From IMG/VR virus record IMGVR_UViG_3300023184_002554, positions 1-33,542 of that record: a stretch of DNA of 33,542 nucleotides; one strand, written 5' to 3'. Of the stretch, positions 14,297 through 22,189 are shown in pieces. Under the pieces are notes generated by a model. The model had not been told where the DNA came from and ran no database searches. It was given only the letters and a program-made list of their open reading frames with translations. The position numbers and the translations under genes are program-made. Position 1 is the stretch's first letter, and each line of letters starts with the position of its first letter. The stretch comes from a virus.

Positions 14297-14597
14297 AGAA
14301 GGTGTTGACTATCACTTCTTTGACTTCAAAGATACTGATATAAGTGGTATAGAACTCCTAATGGAAAAATACAAAGGAGTAATATACCACTATCAGAAAG
14401 CAAGAGTAGTTGAAGAAGAAGGATTTGCAAGGTTGCAATTCGGTTATACTATTGTCCATCCTGGTGAACACGACATTGATGACTTGACAAAAGACGATGA
14501 TTTGCATACAATCATGGGTGACATACTTACTACAATATTAGCGACACAGGCAAATGAACAGACTAGAACAAACGATAATCAAGAATTTGATTTATAA
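14289..14597 (+). CDS. Conserved protein between uvsX and 41, unknown function
   Basis: A 102 aa protein starting MLEEGVDYHFFDFKDTDISGIELLM. I chose the ATG at 14289 because a GAAGAAG stretch precedes it and because starts further up lie inside uvsX and add a basic, unrelated segment. The sequence VIYHYQKARVVEEEGFARLQFGYTIVHPGEHD reads as an alpha-beta fold, followed by an acidic DDLTKDDDL helix. It overlaps gene 41 by 44 bp. The site is that of small accessory replication or recombination proteins in related phages, but I do not recognise a family. Confidence 0.6.
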   Translation: MLEEGVDYHFFDFKDTDISGIELLMEKYKGVIYHYQKARVVEEEGFARLQFGYTIVHPGEHDIDDLTKDDDLHTIMGDILTTILATQANEQTRTNDNQEFDL

Positions 14598-15945
14598 TGA
14601 AGAATATATCCGCAAGGTATTGCCATTCATTCGACCAGATTATTTCTCAGACAACACCGAAAAGGTAGTATTCAAAGAGATATTTGAATTCATCAATCAA
14701 TACAAGAACCCTCCAACACATGAGGCACTTGTAATCAATTTCACAGAGAAGAAAAATCTAACTGAGCCTCAAGTACAAGAGGCAATTGAATTACTAAACA
14801 AAGTACATTCAGACAAAGATGAACCAACAGAAACACAATGGTTGATTGAACAAACTGAAAAGTTTTGCCAAGACAAGGCCATCTACAATGCCATTATGGA
14901 ATCTGTTTCTATTTTGGATAGTAAGGGTGATAAAAGAACTAAGGGTGAAATCCCACAACTTCTAAGTGATGCTCTTGGTGTTTCGTTTGATAACAACATT
15001 GGTCACGATTACACACAAGACTATGATTCTCGTTATGATTCATACCACAAAGTAGAATCTCGTATTCGTTTTGACCTTGACCTCTTTAACAAGATTACAA
15101 AAGGTGGTCTTCCAATTAAGACATTGAACATTGCACTTGCTGGCACTGGTGTTGGTAAGTCTTTGTTCATGTGTCACGTTGCTGCTGGTAATTTGTCGCA
15201 AGGACAAAATGTTCTCTATATCACAATGGAGATGGCAGAAGAAAAGATTGCAGAACGTATTGATGCTAATTTGCTAAATATTGATTTAGATGAATTGAGA
15301 ACAATTAGTAAAGAAGATTACACAAGAAAATTCTCTGCATTAAAATCTAAGACACAAGGTAAGTTAATCATTAAAGAATATCCAACTGCTGGTGCAAGTG
15401 TACTACACTTCCGTGCATTGCTGAATGACTTGGCTTTGAAAAAGAATTTTAGACCAGATATTATCTTTATTGATTATCTAAACATCTGTTGTTCTGCTAG
15501 AATTAAACCTGGCGCAAATGTAAACAGTTATTCCTACATCAAGGCGATTGCAGAAGAACTCCGTGGTCTTGCTGTTGAGTTTAGTGTACCAGTTGTATCT
15601 GCAACACAAACAACTCGTAGTGGTTTCAGTAACTCGGATCCAGGTCTTGAAGATACTTCAGAATCTTTTGGTCTGCCTGCGACTGCTGACTTTATGTTTG
15701 CATTGGTGAGTAATGAAGAACTTGAAGCATTGAATCAGATTCTTGTTAAACAATTGAAGAATCGTTATGGTGACCCTAACATGTATAAACGATTTGTTCT
15801 TGGTATTGATAGAGCAAAGATGAGACTGTATGATGTTGAAGAATCTGCACAACAAGATATTGCTGACGCAGGCATTCCCGATAAACCATTAAACACATTT
15901 GGTAACAGAGAACGAAGAAAAGACTTTGGTGGATTAAAAGTATGA
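14554..15945 (+). CDS. 41: Replicative DNA helicase, DnaB family (gp41)
   Basis: A 463 aa protein close to T4 gp41 (475 aa). The N-terminal helical domain (RLEQTIIKNLIYNEEYI onward) is followed by the RecA-type core: Walker A GTGVGKS at 197-203, Walker B IIFIDYLN around residue 305, and the SATQTTRSG motif. It forms a hexamer that unwinds the fork ahead of gp43. Its start is buried 44 bp inside the previous gene. The conserved downstream neighbour begins 4 bp before its stop. Confidence 0.95.
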   Translation: MNRLEQTIIKNLIYNEEYIRKVLPFIRPDYFSDNTEKVVFKEIFEFINQYKNPPTHEALVINFTEKKNLTEPQVQEAIELLNKVHSDKDEPTETQWLIEQTEKFCQDKAIYNAIMESVSILDSKGDKRTKGEIPQLLSDALGVSFDNNIGHDYTQDYDSRYDSYHKVESRIRFDLDLFNKITKGGLPIKTLNIALAGTGVGKSLFMCHVAAGNLSQGQNVLYITMEMAEEKIAERIDANLLNIDLDELRTISKEDYTRKFSALKSKTQGKLIIKEYPTAGASVLHFRALLNDLALKKNFRPDIIFIDYLNICCSARIKPGANVNSYSYIKAIAEELRGLAVEFSVPVVSATQTTRSGFSNSDPGLEDTSESFGLPATADFMFALVSNEELEALNQILVKQLKNRYGDPNMYKRFVLGIDRAKMRLYDVEESAQQDIADAGIPDKPLNTFGNRERRKDFGGLKV

Positions 15946-17057
15946 AGTTGACACACGAACAGGCAGTACATTGTGCAAATGTATTCTCAGACTACTTTGA
16001 TAAGTTTGGACGTATTGATGAATACATGCGTGAACAAAAACTGGCCTCTATGGCAGAAAGGTCACCTGTACTGTTTGGTATGGGACCAGAAGAAGACTTG
16101 TTCTCTGATTTTACAATGTCGCCTGCTGATATGGAGTTTGAGATTGTAGAACTGGCACAAGACAGATGGGAAATTTATTTGAGTATGATTTCTTCACATT
16201 CAAATATGACAAGTATTCCTGGTCGTTGTTTACGATTGGCAGTACTTGAAAAGAAAACTCAGAAGTGGGTTGGTTTCATTCGTCTTGGTTCTCCTGTTAT
16301 CAACTGCAAACCTCGTAATGAAATGTTGGGGAGAGTATTCACACAACATGAAGGTGGTGCTCAACGATTTAATCAATGTGCTGCGATGGGTTTTGCAATC
16401 GTGCCTGCACAACCATTTGGTTTTAATTACCTTGGTGGTAAGTTACTGGCTGCAATGTGTACTACACATGAGGTTCGTAAGATGTTAGATGACAAGTACA
16501 AGATGAATACTTGTTTGTTTGAAACCACCAGTTTGTATGGTTCTTCAAAGACAGTATCACAATATGATGGAATGAAACCTCTGATTCGTTTCAAAGGTCT
16601 AACTGATAGTGACTTCTTACCTATGTTACATGGTGATACCTACACCAATCTTAAAGACTATATTGAGAATATTACAGGTGAAGATTTGGCCCCACAAGAT
16701 GCATCAAGTCGTAAACTGAAAATCTCCAATGCAATGGTCAACCTCATCAAAGTATCTTTGAAAGGTACACCTGAGGCTGCCAAATTTACTGCAACTATTG
16801 AAAACGCCAAGAACCTGAATGAACAGAAACGATACTTCATTTCAGACTATGGATTTAAGAACATGATAGAGTTTGTCAATGGTGATGCAGACAAGTTAAT
16901 TCCTGGTGAAAACTATGAAAAACATCATCTATCCAATATCATAGAATGGTGGAGAAAGAAAGCCATCAATCGTTATGAGACATTGAATACAGAAGGTCGC
17001 ATCAGGACTGAACAGGAAGTTTGGACTAGTGGAAAAGTGCTTGACATAATTCGGTAA
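15942..17057 (+). CDS. DUF4338-like protein in the replication operon
   Basis: A 371 aa protein whose core resembles DUF4338, the domain of DruA-like proteins: CLRLAVLEKKTQKWVGFIRLGSPV, then a LGRVF-type stretch, FGFNYLGGKLLAAMCTTHEVR, and the characteristic TTSLYGSSKTVSQYDGM. The C-terminal third is helical and basic, with HHLSNIIEWWRKKAINRYE. DUF4338 is known from the Druantia defence system, but phages also carry it, and here it follows the helicase by a 4-bp overlap, which points to DNA replication or processing. The family call is from motif memory and moderately sure; the role is unknown. Confidence 0.6.
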   Translation: MKLTHEQAVHCANVFSDYFDKFGRIDEYMREQKLASMAERSPVLFGMGPEEDLFSDFTMSPADMEFEIVELAQDRWEIYLSMISSHSNMTSIPGRCLRLAVLEKKTQKWVGFIRLGSPVINCKPRNEMLGRVFTQHEGGAQRFNQCAAMGFAIVPAQPFGFNYLGGKLLAAMCTTHEVRKMLDDKYKMNTCLFETTSLYGSSKTVSQYDGMKPLIRFKGLTDSDFLPMLHGDTYTNLKDYIENITGEDLAPQDASSRKLKISNAMVNLIKVSLKGTPEAAKFTATIENAKNLNEQKRYFISDYGFKNMIEFVNGDADKLIPGENYEKHHLSNIIEWWRKKAINRYETLNTEGRIRTEQEVWTSGKVLDIIR

Positions 17058-17074
17058 CCGTGATAGTATAAATA
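17041..17074 (+). promoter_or_regulatory. Composite early/late promoter
   Basis: A perfect T4-type late box TATAAATA lies at 17067-17074. Overlapping it is a host-type promoter: TTGACA (17041-17046), 17 bp, then TAGTAT (17064-17069) preceded by TGA as an extended -10. The TTGACA falls in the last codons of the upstream gene. It stands about 27 bp before the 366 aa gene and marks the switch from replication genes to late genes. Confidence 0.6.
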
Positions 17075-17097
17075 CCTAATCAACAATTTAGGTATTT
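17070..17097 (+). repeat. Perfect 10-bp inverted repeat in leader
   Basis: AAATACCTAA (17070-17079) and TTAGGTATTT (17088-17097) are exact reverse complements around the 8-nt loop TCAACAAT. The left arm overlaps the late box; the right arm holds AGG, the only ribosome-binding-like bases before ATG 17101. It may be an operator or a hairpin that limits translation. Confidence 0.65.
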
Positions 17098-17100
17098 AAG

Positions 17101-18201
17101 ATGAAAATTCCAACGAAAGTTAATGTAGACACAGAAGGAAAGGTTTCAGGTGCAGGCTCTGAAATTACTGCACTTGCAGAAAGTTTGCAGGCCTATGCTT
17201 GTGCGACAAGACAACACCTTGGTAAAGAATTAACTGATGTTTCACAAATTACTGATAAAACAATTGGTGATGCGGATTGTGATAGGACATTAAAACAATG
17301 TATGGCTGGTTTAGATGAGAATTGGTTTAGAAGTGTTGTTTTAACTGCCAACTTAATTTTTGAAGAAGTTCCTGGTGCTAAGAGTGGTAAGAATTTTATA
17401 TTTTATCGTGGTGGTAAATTAGTTGATTCAATTTATAATGAATGGCGTAATCATAAAAAAGGTAGTGGAATTACAGGTGATGATAAGTGGAATCCTGCTG
17501 ACATTTGGATGATTAAAAAATCATTTAAATTAAAAACAGGTTGGAAAACTTTAACTGAGTTCAATCGTTATGTGTATGATGAATTTGCATACACTAACAT
17601 GATAGGCATTTCATTAAAGAAAATTGGACCAAAAGATTTCCCACATTCTAAAATTTTTAATAATGGTAAACCACTTGTTGCTCAATACACAGGTGTTAAA
17701 CTTGGTATGAATATGACCGATTCAAAAGACATTTACATACAGTATAAAGCTGAAGGTAATGCAGGTGAAGTTCAATTGAGAAATTTTTCAAGTCGACCAG
17801 TGCCATCATCATGGCAAGGTGAGATTAAAGGTAAAGCAGCTGCAGGTGGTAAAATTGGTGGTGGTATTATTTTTGAAGGTGCAATTGATGTTGGTGTGTC
17901 GAGAGCAAAGTTAACATTACCACAACAAACACCTATTGATAAACCATCAGATAATGATTTTAAAAAATTTGCAACCATGTTTAAAGATTTGTCTGGTTCA
18001 AAAGAGAAACTTGAAGTATTGATTGCTCAAGCAAAAGCTGGACACAGAAAAGATAAAACATGGTGGATGTCTAAGTATATTGGAATTGATTTAGTGTACA
18101 CAGTATTAAAAGAAAAAAGAATGGATAACTTGTGTGCATACATTTTTCAATATGCATCATCAGCAACCAAAAACAGTAGTATATTCATAAAGTATAGTTA
18201 A
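17101..18201 (+). CDS. Late protein of unknown function, 366 aa
   Basis: It is the first gene behind the late promoter. The N-terminal part has GSEITALAESLQAYACATRQHLG. A middle region GITGDDKWNPADIWMIKKSF, then FPHSKIFNNGKPLVAQYTGVKLGMN and DIYIQYKAEG, alternates acidic residues with strands in a way that recalls restriction-type nuclease folds, but I cannot identify a full active site. A Gly-rich stretch GKAAAGGKIGGGIIFEGAID lies near residue 245. It is 1 bp from the ligase-like gene and is probably cotranscribed with it. It may act on nucleic acids or be virion-associated. Confidence 0.6.
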   Translation: MKIPTKVNVDTEGKVSGAGSEITALAESLQAYACATRQHLGKELTDVSQITDKTIGDADCDRTLKQCMAGLDENWFRSVVLTANLIFEEVPGAKSGKNFIFYRGGKLVDSIYNEWRNHKKGSGITGDDKWNPADIWMIKKSFKLKTGWKTLTEFNRYVYDEFAYTNMIGISLKKIGPKDFPHSKIFNNGKPLVAQYTGVKLGMNMTDSKDIYIQYKAEGNAGEVQLRNFSSRPVPSSWQGEIKGKAAAGGKIGGGIIFEGAIDVGVSRAKLTLPQQTPIDKPSDNDFKKFATMFKDLSGSKEKLEVLIAQAKAGHRKDKTWWMSKYIGIDLVYTVLKEKRMDNLCAYIFQYASSATKNSSIFIKYS

Positions 18202-18202
18202 G

Positions 18203-19435
18203 ATGAAATTCACACAATTTTTAACCGAAGCAAAAAAAGAAGGTGCAAACCTTCACCTTGAACACCTTGAAGATGAAATTCTAAATCGTGGTGTGCAAGG
18301 TGGTCGTGATGCAATTAATTTTCTACAGGCATTGAGAGATATGCTTGCTGGCCACTCACAAACAAAAGTAAACACTACAACAAAGTGGGATGGTTCACCT
18401 GCAATTTTTTGTGGTATCAATCCAGACAATGGTAAATTCTTTGTTGGTACAAAAGGTGTATTCAATGCAAATGCAAAGTTAAACTATACAGATGATGACA
18501 TTGATAAGAACCATCCAGGTGAAGGTCTTAATGCAAAATTAAAAGTTGCATTACGTTATCTTCCAAAACTTGGCATCAAGGGTGTTCTGCAAGGTGATAT
18601 GATGTTTGCAAAAGGTGACCTATCAGAGAAGACACTTGATGGTGAAAGTTATATTACATTTCAACCAAACACATTAATCTATGCTGTGCCATCTGATTCT
18701 AAACTTGCAAAGACTATGCAGGCTGCACAGATGGGTGTTGTGTTTCATACTTCATACACAGGTAAAACATTTGCTGATATGAAGGCATCATTCAATATTG
18801 ACATTAAAAATTTGACACCAACTAAAGATGTTTGGTTCCGTGATGCATACTTCACCGATGCATCTGGTACTGCATCATTCACAGAAGATGAAACGAAACA
18901 GATAACATCTATTCTATCTACTATCGGTGCAACATTCAAACAAACAAACTCTATGTCTGTTGGTAGAATTTCTGGTAACGACACAATCAGAGAATACATT
19001 AAAACATTCAACAATACGAAAGTGCGTGAAGGCCAAAAGATTACAAACACTGCCGCACATACAAGAGAATTGCTAAAGTGGGTTGAGAATAAGTTGAATG
19101 AAAAAATTATTGATGCAAAGATGGAGAAGACAAAGAGAGAAAAGACCATGATTAAGAATGAAATCATGCGTACTCTCCGTGGTGCTGCAAATGATTTGAA
19201 ACACATATTTGATATGCAAAATGGCATGGTAGATGCTAAGAATATGATTATCAAAAAGTTGCAACAGATGAAACAAGTTACAAGTACATTCGTACAAACA
19301 GAAGACGGTTTCAAAGTGACAAATCCAGAAGGTTTCGTTGCAGTTGATAAACTAACAGGCAATGCAGTTAAGTTGGTTGACAGATTGGAATTCTCTCATT
19401 TGAATTTTACCGCTGCTAAAGCTTGGAGTAAGTGA
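18203..19435 (+). CDS. Ligase-type covalent nucleotidyltransferase with capsid-targeting-like tag
   Basis: A 410 aa protein. It has the motifs of the ATP-dependent ligase / capping enzyme superfamily: motif I KWDG at 61-64 (Lys61 would carry the nucleotide), a following strand FFVGTKGVFN (79-88), a motif III-like GVLQGD (127-132), motif IV EGFV (376-379) and motif V around VKL (389-391). A long helical insert (about 275-355) lies between them. The family seems to be the phage DUF6267 group. The N-terminus MKFTQFLTEA resembles the T4 capsid-targeting sequence. Predicted role: RNA or DNA end joining, possibly inside a newly infected cell. Superfamily is well supported; substrate and packaging are inferred. 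Confidence 0.75.
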   Translation: MKFTQFLTEAKKEGANLHLEHLEDEILNRGVQGGRDAINFLQALRDMLAGHSQTKVNTTTKWDGSPAIFCGINPDNGKFFVGTKGVFNANAKLNYTDDDIDKNHPGEGLNAKLKVALRYLPKLGIKGVLQGDMMFAKGDLSEKTLDGESYITFQPNTLIYAVPSDSKLAKTMQAAQMGVVFHTSYTGKTFADMKASFNIDIKNLTPTKDVWFRDAYFTDASGTASFTEDETKQITSILSTIGATFKQTNSMSVGRISGNDTIREYIKTFNNTKVREGQKITNTAAHTRELLKWVENKLNEKIIDAKMEKTKREKTMIKNEIMRTLRGAANDLKHIFDMQNGMVDAKNMIIKKLQQMKQVTSTFVQTEDGFKVTNPEGFVAVDKLTGNAVKLVDRLEFSHLNFTAAKAWSK

Positions 19436-19461
19436 TTTAATTGCGTTGAAGTTTGTTTTTT

Positions 19462-19469
19462 TATAAATA
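19462..19469 (+). promoter_or_regulatory. T4-type late promoter TATAAATA
   Basis: An exact late consensus octamer in the 51-bp gap before the homing endonuclease gene. It stands 25 bp before the ATG and is followed by the ribosome binding site AAGGAG (19475-19480), 6 nt from the start. A T-rich stretch precedes it. Confidence 0.75.
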
Positions 19470-19486
19470 GATATAAGGAGAAAAAA

Positions 19487-20122
19487 ATGCCATATGTCTA
19501 TAAAATAACAAACACAGAAAATAAAAAATCATATGTGGGATATACTAAGAGAGATGATGTTAAAGATAGGATTAAAGAACATTTTTTCAAATCTGTTTAT
19601 ACTAAGAAAGACACTCCTTTTTATAATGCCATAAAAAAATATGGAAAAGAATCTTTTGATTTTGAAATTTTATTTGAATGTTCTGATGAGAAAACGACCC
19701 TACTTAAAGAAATCGAATTTATAAAAATATATGGTGACTATAATTTACATGAAGGTGGAAATGTGCCACCCAATCAAAAAGGTAATCATTGGAATTTGAG
19801 TGATAAAACTAAACAAAAAATGTCAGAGTCTTCCAAGGGTAAAGCTAAAAGTGAGAACCATAAAAAATCTATGAGTGAAAGTCGTAAAGGTAGAAAACCT
19901 TGGAATAGAGGACTAACTGGTGCTCAAGAAAGTATTTGGAAAGGACAAAGAAATAGTCCAATGACAAGTAGTTGGAAAATTACCAAGAACAATACTACAT
20001 ATATTATACAGAATTTAGCTCTGTGGTGTGATGAAAATAATTACAATAAAAATACAGTAAAATATCATTATTATAAAAATTCTTGGCCGTATAAAGACAT
20101 ACAAAATATAGAAAAGGTGTAA
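19487..20122 (+). CDS. Free-standing GIY-YIG homing endonuclease
   Basis: A 211 aa protein with the GIY-YIG domain at 1-95: VYKITNTENKKSYVGYTKR holds the paired strands with Y-V-G-Y, followed by Arg in RIKEHF, and Glu in the ETL-type TTLLKEIEFIKIYG helix. Behind it are NUMOD3-like repeats (KTKQKMSESSKGK, NHKKSMSESRKGRKPWNRG) and a C-terminal DNA-binding part. It cuts DNA to spread its own gene, like T4 Seg proteins. Its codons are more A/T- and Lys-rich than those of its neighbours, a sign of recent arrival. It stands between a late promoter and the late gene at 20126, so it may have inserted into an existing unit. Confidence 0.9.
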   Translation: MPYVYKITNTENKKSYVGYTKRDDVKDRIKEHFFKSVYTKKDTPFYNAIKKYGKESFDFEILFECSDEKTTLLKEIEFIKIYGDYNLHEGGNVPPNQKGNHWNLSDKTKQKMSESSKGKAKSENHKKSMSESRKGRKPWNRGLTGAQESIWKGQRNSPMTSSWKITKNNTTYIIQNLALWCDENNYNKNTVKYHYYKNSWPYKDIQNIEKV

Positions 20123-20125
20123 ATA

Positions 20126-20401
20126 ATGCCTGCATACGATATAAATAAAATTCTAGCAGAGTATGGTGATAATGATTTTGGTTTCTCTGCGGTATCAGAA
20201 GAAGAATATAATGCTGTCATTGCAGAAAAAGATGAGACAGTAGAAGAATATAAGGCAAGATTGGCACAAGTAGAAAAGATTATTATGCCATTCTTAACTA
20301 ACTTATTGAAGACTGCTGACAAACCATATATCAATTGGCCCAATCGTAAACCAATACTTGAAGCACAGATACAAAAGATTCTTGCTTTGACCAGAGGATA
20401 A
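20126..20401 (+). CDS. Conserved small late protein, 91 aa
   Basis: The protein starts MPAYDINKILAEYGDNDFGFSAVSEEEY and continues as a helical, charged region (VEEYKARLAQVEKIIMPFLTNLL) ending WPNRKPILEAQIQKILAL. Close relatives are common in T4-like aquatic phages in the late region, without known function. Length and helical make-up would suit a virion or assembly cofactor. It starts 3 bp after the homing endonuclease stop and was probably once directly behind the late promoter. Confidence 0.6.
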   Translation: MPAYDINKILAEYGDNDFGFSAVSEEEYNAVIAEKDETVEEYKARLAQVEKIIMPFLTNLLKTADKPYINWPNRKPILEAQIQKILALTRG

Positions 20402-20402
20402 A

Positions 20403-20597
20403 ATGTTAGAAGCAGTTATTAGAGTTGTGTCAAATAGAAAAAGAAATTTGACCGAAGAAAAGAAAAGTCCTCATCCTGATATTCTTCCAGTTTCAGGTGC
20501 AGGTCAAGATGGAACAGATACATTAGTGAATACATATAAGAATGATACACCAGGTCAAGGTTTAAAATCATTTAAGGATTATCGCAAGAAAAAATAA
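20403..20597 (+). CDS. Small basic late protein, 64 aa
   Basis: It begins MLEAVIRVVSNRKRNLTEEKK and contains HPDILPVSGAGQDGTDTLVNTYKNDTPGQ, ending in a basic SFKDYRKKK. It starts 1 bp after the previous stop, with CAGAGG as the ribosome binding region. It is disordered-looking apart from the N-terminal helix. The FKDYRKKK and LTEEKK pieces resemble those of head-associated proteins of related phages. Function unknown. Confidence 0.55.
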   Translation: MLEAVIRVVSNRKRNLTEEKKSPHPDILPVSGAGQDGTDTLVNTYKNDTPGQGLKSFKDYRKKK

Positions 20598-20611
20598 TTA
20601 TTGGAGTTGTT

Positions 20612-21466
20612 ATGAAAGATATAGTGATTGGTTTTATTACAGGTTACAGTTTTGATAAGATTGAACCGTGGGTTAATTCATTAGACAGGTCAGGCTTTGA
20701 AGGCACGAAGGCCATGATTTGTTACAATATCAGTTATGATGTTGCAGATGAATTGACAAAGAGAGGTTATACAATCTTTGCTTTTAAGAAGAACGACAAA
20801 GAAAGTCGTTTTGAATACAGGGAAGACTTCTCAATTATGGTCGAAAGGTTTTTACACCTTTGGTACCTACTCAAAAAATTCAAAGGCCAATATCGTTACA
20901 TCATTACTACAGATGTTAAAGATGTTGTCTTTCAATCAAATCCTTCCATCTGGTTAGAAAATAATATTGGTGACAAGAAGATTAATGCTGCCTGTGAGTC
21001 TATGTATTATAAAGATGAAGATTGGGGCACACACAATCTGATGAAGTCATTTGGTCCTTTGATACATGATGCATACAATAACAATCTAATTTTCAATGCA
21101 GGTGTTATCTCTGGTGAGTTTGACACAATGCTCGATGTGTTTCTAAATATTTACATGTTATGTCAAGGCACTTCACATCATATTGAAGGTGGTGGTGGAC
21201 CTGACCAAGCGGCATGGAACATTCTATTGGGTATGAAAACATACCATGATGTTTCACGCAAAACAATGTCAGAAGATGGTTGGGCTGCACAACTAGGCAC
21301 AACTGGTCCACAAATTGCAGGTAAATATGGCAGCAGGCTGGTTGAAAAATCTCCAATTTTAGTAGATAATGTAGTATGTACAAGTGATGGTACACCTTTT
21401 GCAATTGTGCATCAATATGATAGAGTACCTGGATGGAAAGAATTGATTGAGAAAAAATATGCGTAA
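20612..21466 (+). CDS. Glycosyltransferase-like protein (GT-A fold), first of cassette
   Basis: A 284 aa protein. It opens with a strand IVIGFITGYSFDKIEPWVNSL, and carries YIITTDVKDVVFQSNP, where DVKD (101-104) replaces a classic DxD, then FNAGVISGEFDTM and GGGPDQAAWN, the acceptor/catalytic segment typical of nucleotide-sugar transferases. It should transfer a sugar to an unknown acceptor. TTGGAG precedes the start. It is coupled to the next gene by an 8-bp overlap. Confidence 0.7.
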   Translation: MKDIVIGFITGYSFDKIEPWVNSLDRSGFEGTKAMICYNISYDVADELTKRGYTIFAFKKNDKESRFEYREDFSIMVERFLHLWYLLKKFKGQYRYIITTDVKDVVFQSNPSIWLENNIGDKKINAACESMYYKDEDWGTHNLMKSFGPLIHDAYNNNLIFNAGVISGEFDTMLDVFLNIYMLCQGTSHHIEGGGGPDQAAWNILLGMKTYHDVSRKTMSEDGWAAQLGTTGPQIAGKYGSRLVEKSPILVDNVVCTSDGTPFAIVHQYDRVPGWKELIEKKYA

Positions 21467-22187
21467 TGTGATTTTCTGCCCTGTTGGCATCCCACTTAAC
21501 TACCATGATGCCTATGATAAAGAAAATCATTGGCGACTAACTAAACCTACTCGTAATTATGAAGTCATTGCTTATAACTACAATGACTTTCAACCTGAAA
21601 CTGGAACTTATGATACAATTATTCGTGACCAAGGTTTCAAGTGGGACTTAGCCAAACATTTCTTAGATACATTTGACTACAGAGATTTTGATTATATTGG
21701 TTTTTGGGATGATGACCTTGTAACAGATATTCAGAGTATCAATCGTGCATTAGAAATCGCAACGAAAAAAGATATTAAAATGTTTCAGTTGTCAACTATT
21801 GCAGGTTCAGAATCTACACATAGAATTTTACATCAAGTTCCAGGTTACAGTTACAGTCTAACAAACTTTAACGAAGGCATGGGTGGTTTCTTCCATTCAT
21901 CTCTAATACCTATTATAATGGACTTCTGGAAGTACCATGAAGTTAAGAGTGGTTGGGGTTTTGATATTATTCTTGCACCAATTCTAAAACAAAAGGCTGG
22001 TGTAATACATGAAGTATCAATGTATCATCCAGGCAAACCAAGTTACTATGATAAGTCTGCGGCATTTGCGGAGATGGACCATATATTGAGAGAAGTATAT
22101 CCAAAATTTATGAAGGATAGATATAATGAAGATGTTGGTCCTTACAGCGAACCACAAATTGAATACGAATTTACATTTAAGGTATAA
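21459..22187 (+). CDS. DUF707-like glycosyltransferase
   Basis: A 242 aa protein starting MRNVIFCPVGIPLNYHDAYD. The core YIGFWDDDLVTDIQSINRAL has an Asp cluster at 84-86 in the place of the DxD motif, followed by FQLSTIAGSESTHRIL and GMGGFFHSSLIP, which match DUF707-type glycosyltransferase-like proteins. GWGFDIILAPIL continues the catalytic half. I chose the ATG at 21459, which overlaps the previous stop; a TTG 12 bp upstream is in frame but less likely. It works presumably in series with the neighbouring transferase. Confidence 0.72.
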   Translation: MRNVIFCPVGIPLNYHDAYDKENHWRLTKPTRNYEVIAYNYNDFQPETGTYDTIIRDQGFKWDLAKHFLDTFDYRDFDYIGFWDDDLVTDIQSINRALEIATKKDIKMFQLSTIAGSESTHRILHQVPGYSYSLTNFNEGMGGFFHSSLIPIIMDFWKYHEVKSGWGFDIILAPILKQKAGVIHEVSMYHPGKPSYYDKSAAFAEMDHILREVYPKFMKDRYNEDVGPYSEPQIEYEFTFKV

Positions 22188-22189
22188 TT

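Noticed and set aside
15942-17057. A Druantia defence system
   Set aside because: Only a single DUF4338-like gene is present, inside the replication operon; none of the other Druantia components is nearby.
18745-19362. A long minus-strand ORF (205 codons) opposite the ligase-like gene
   Set aside because: It is a frame shadow: hydrophobic, Ser/Phe/Ile-rich composition, no ribosome binding site, and lies wholly opposite a gene with clear catalytic motifs.
20140-20147. A TATAAATA octamer inside the 91 aa gene
   Set aside because: It encodes conserved residues (D-I-N-K) 14 bp after the start codon, so chance in AT-rich coding sequence is enough to explain it; no new start codon lies at the usual distance.
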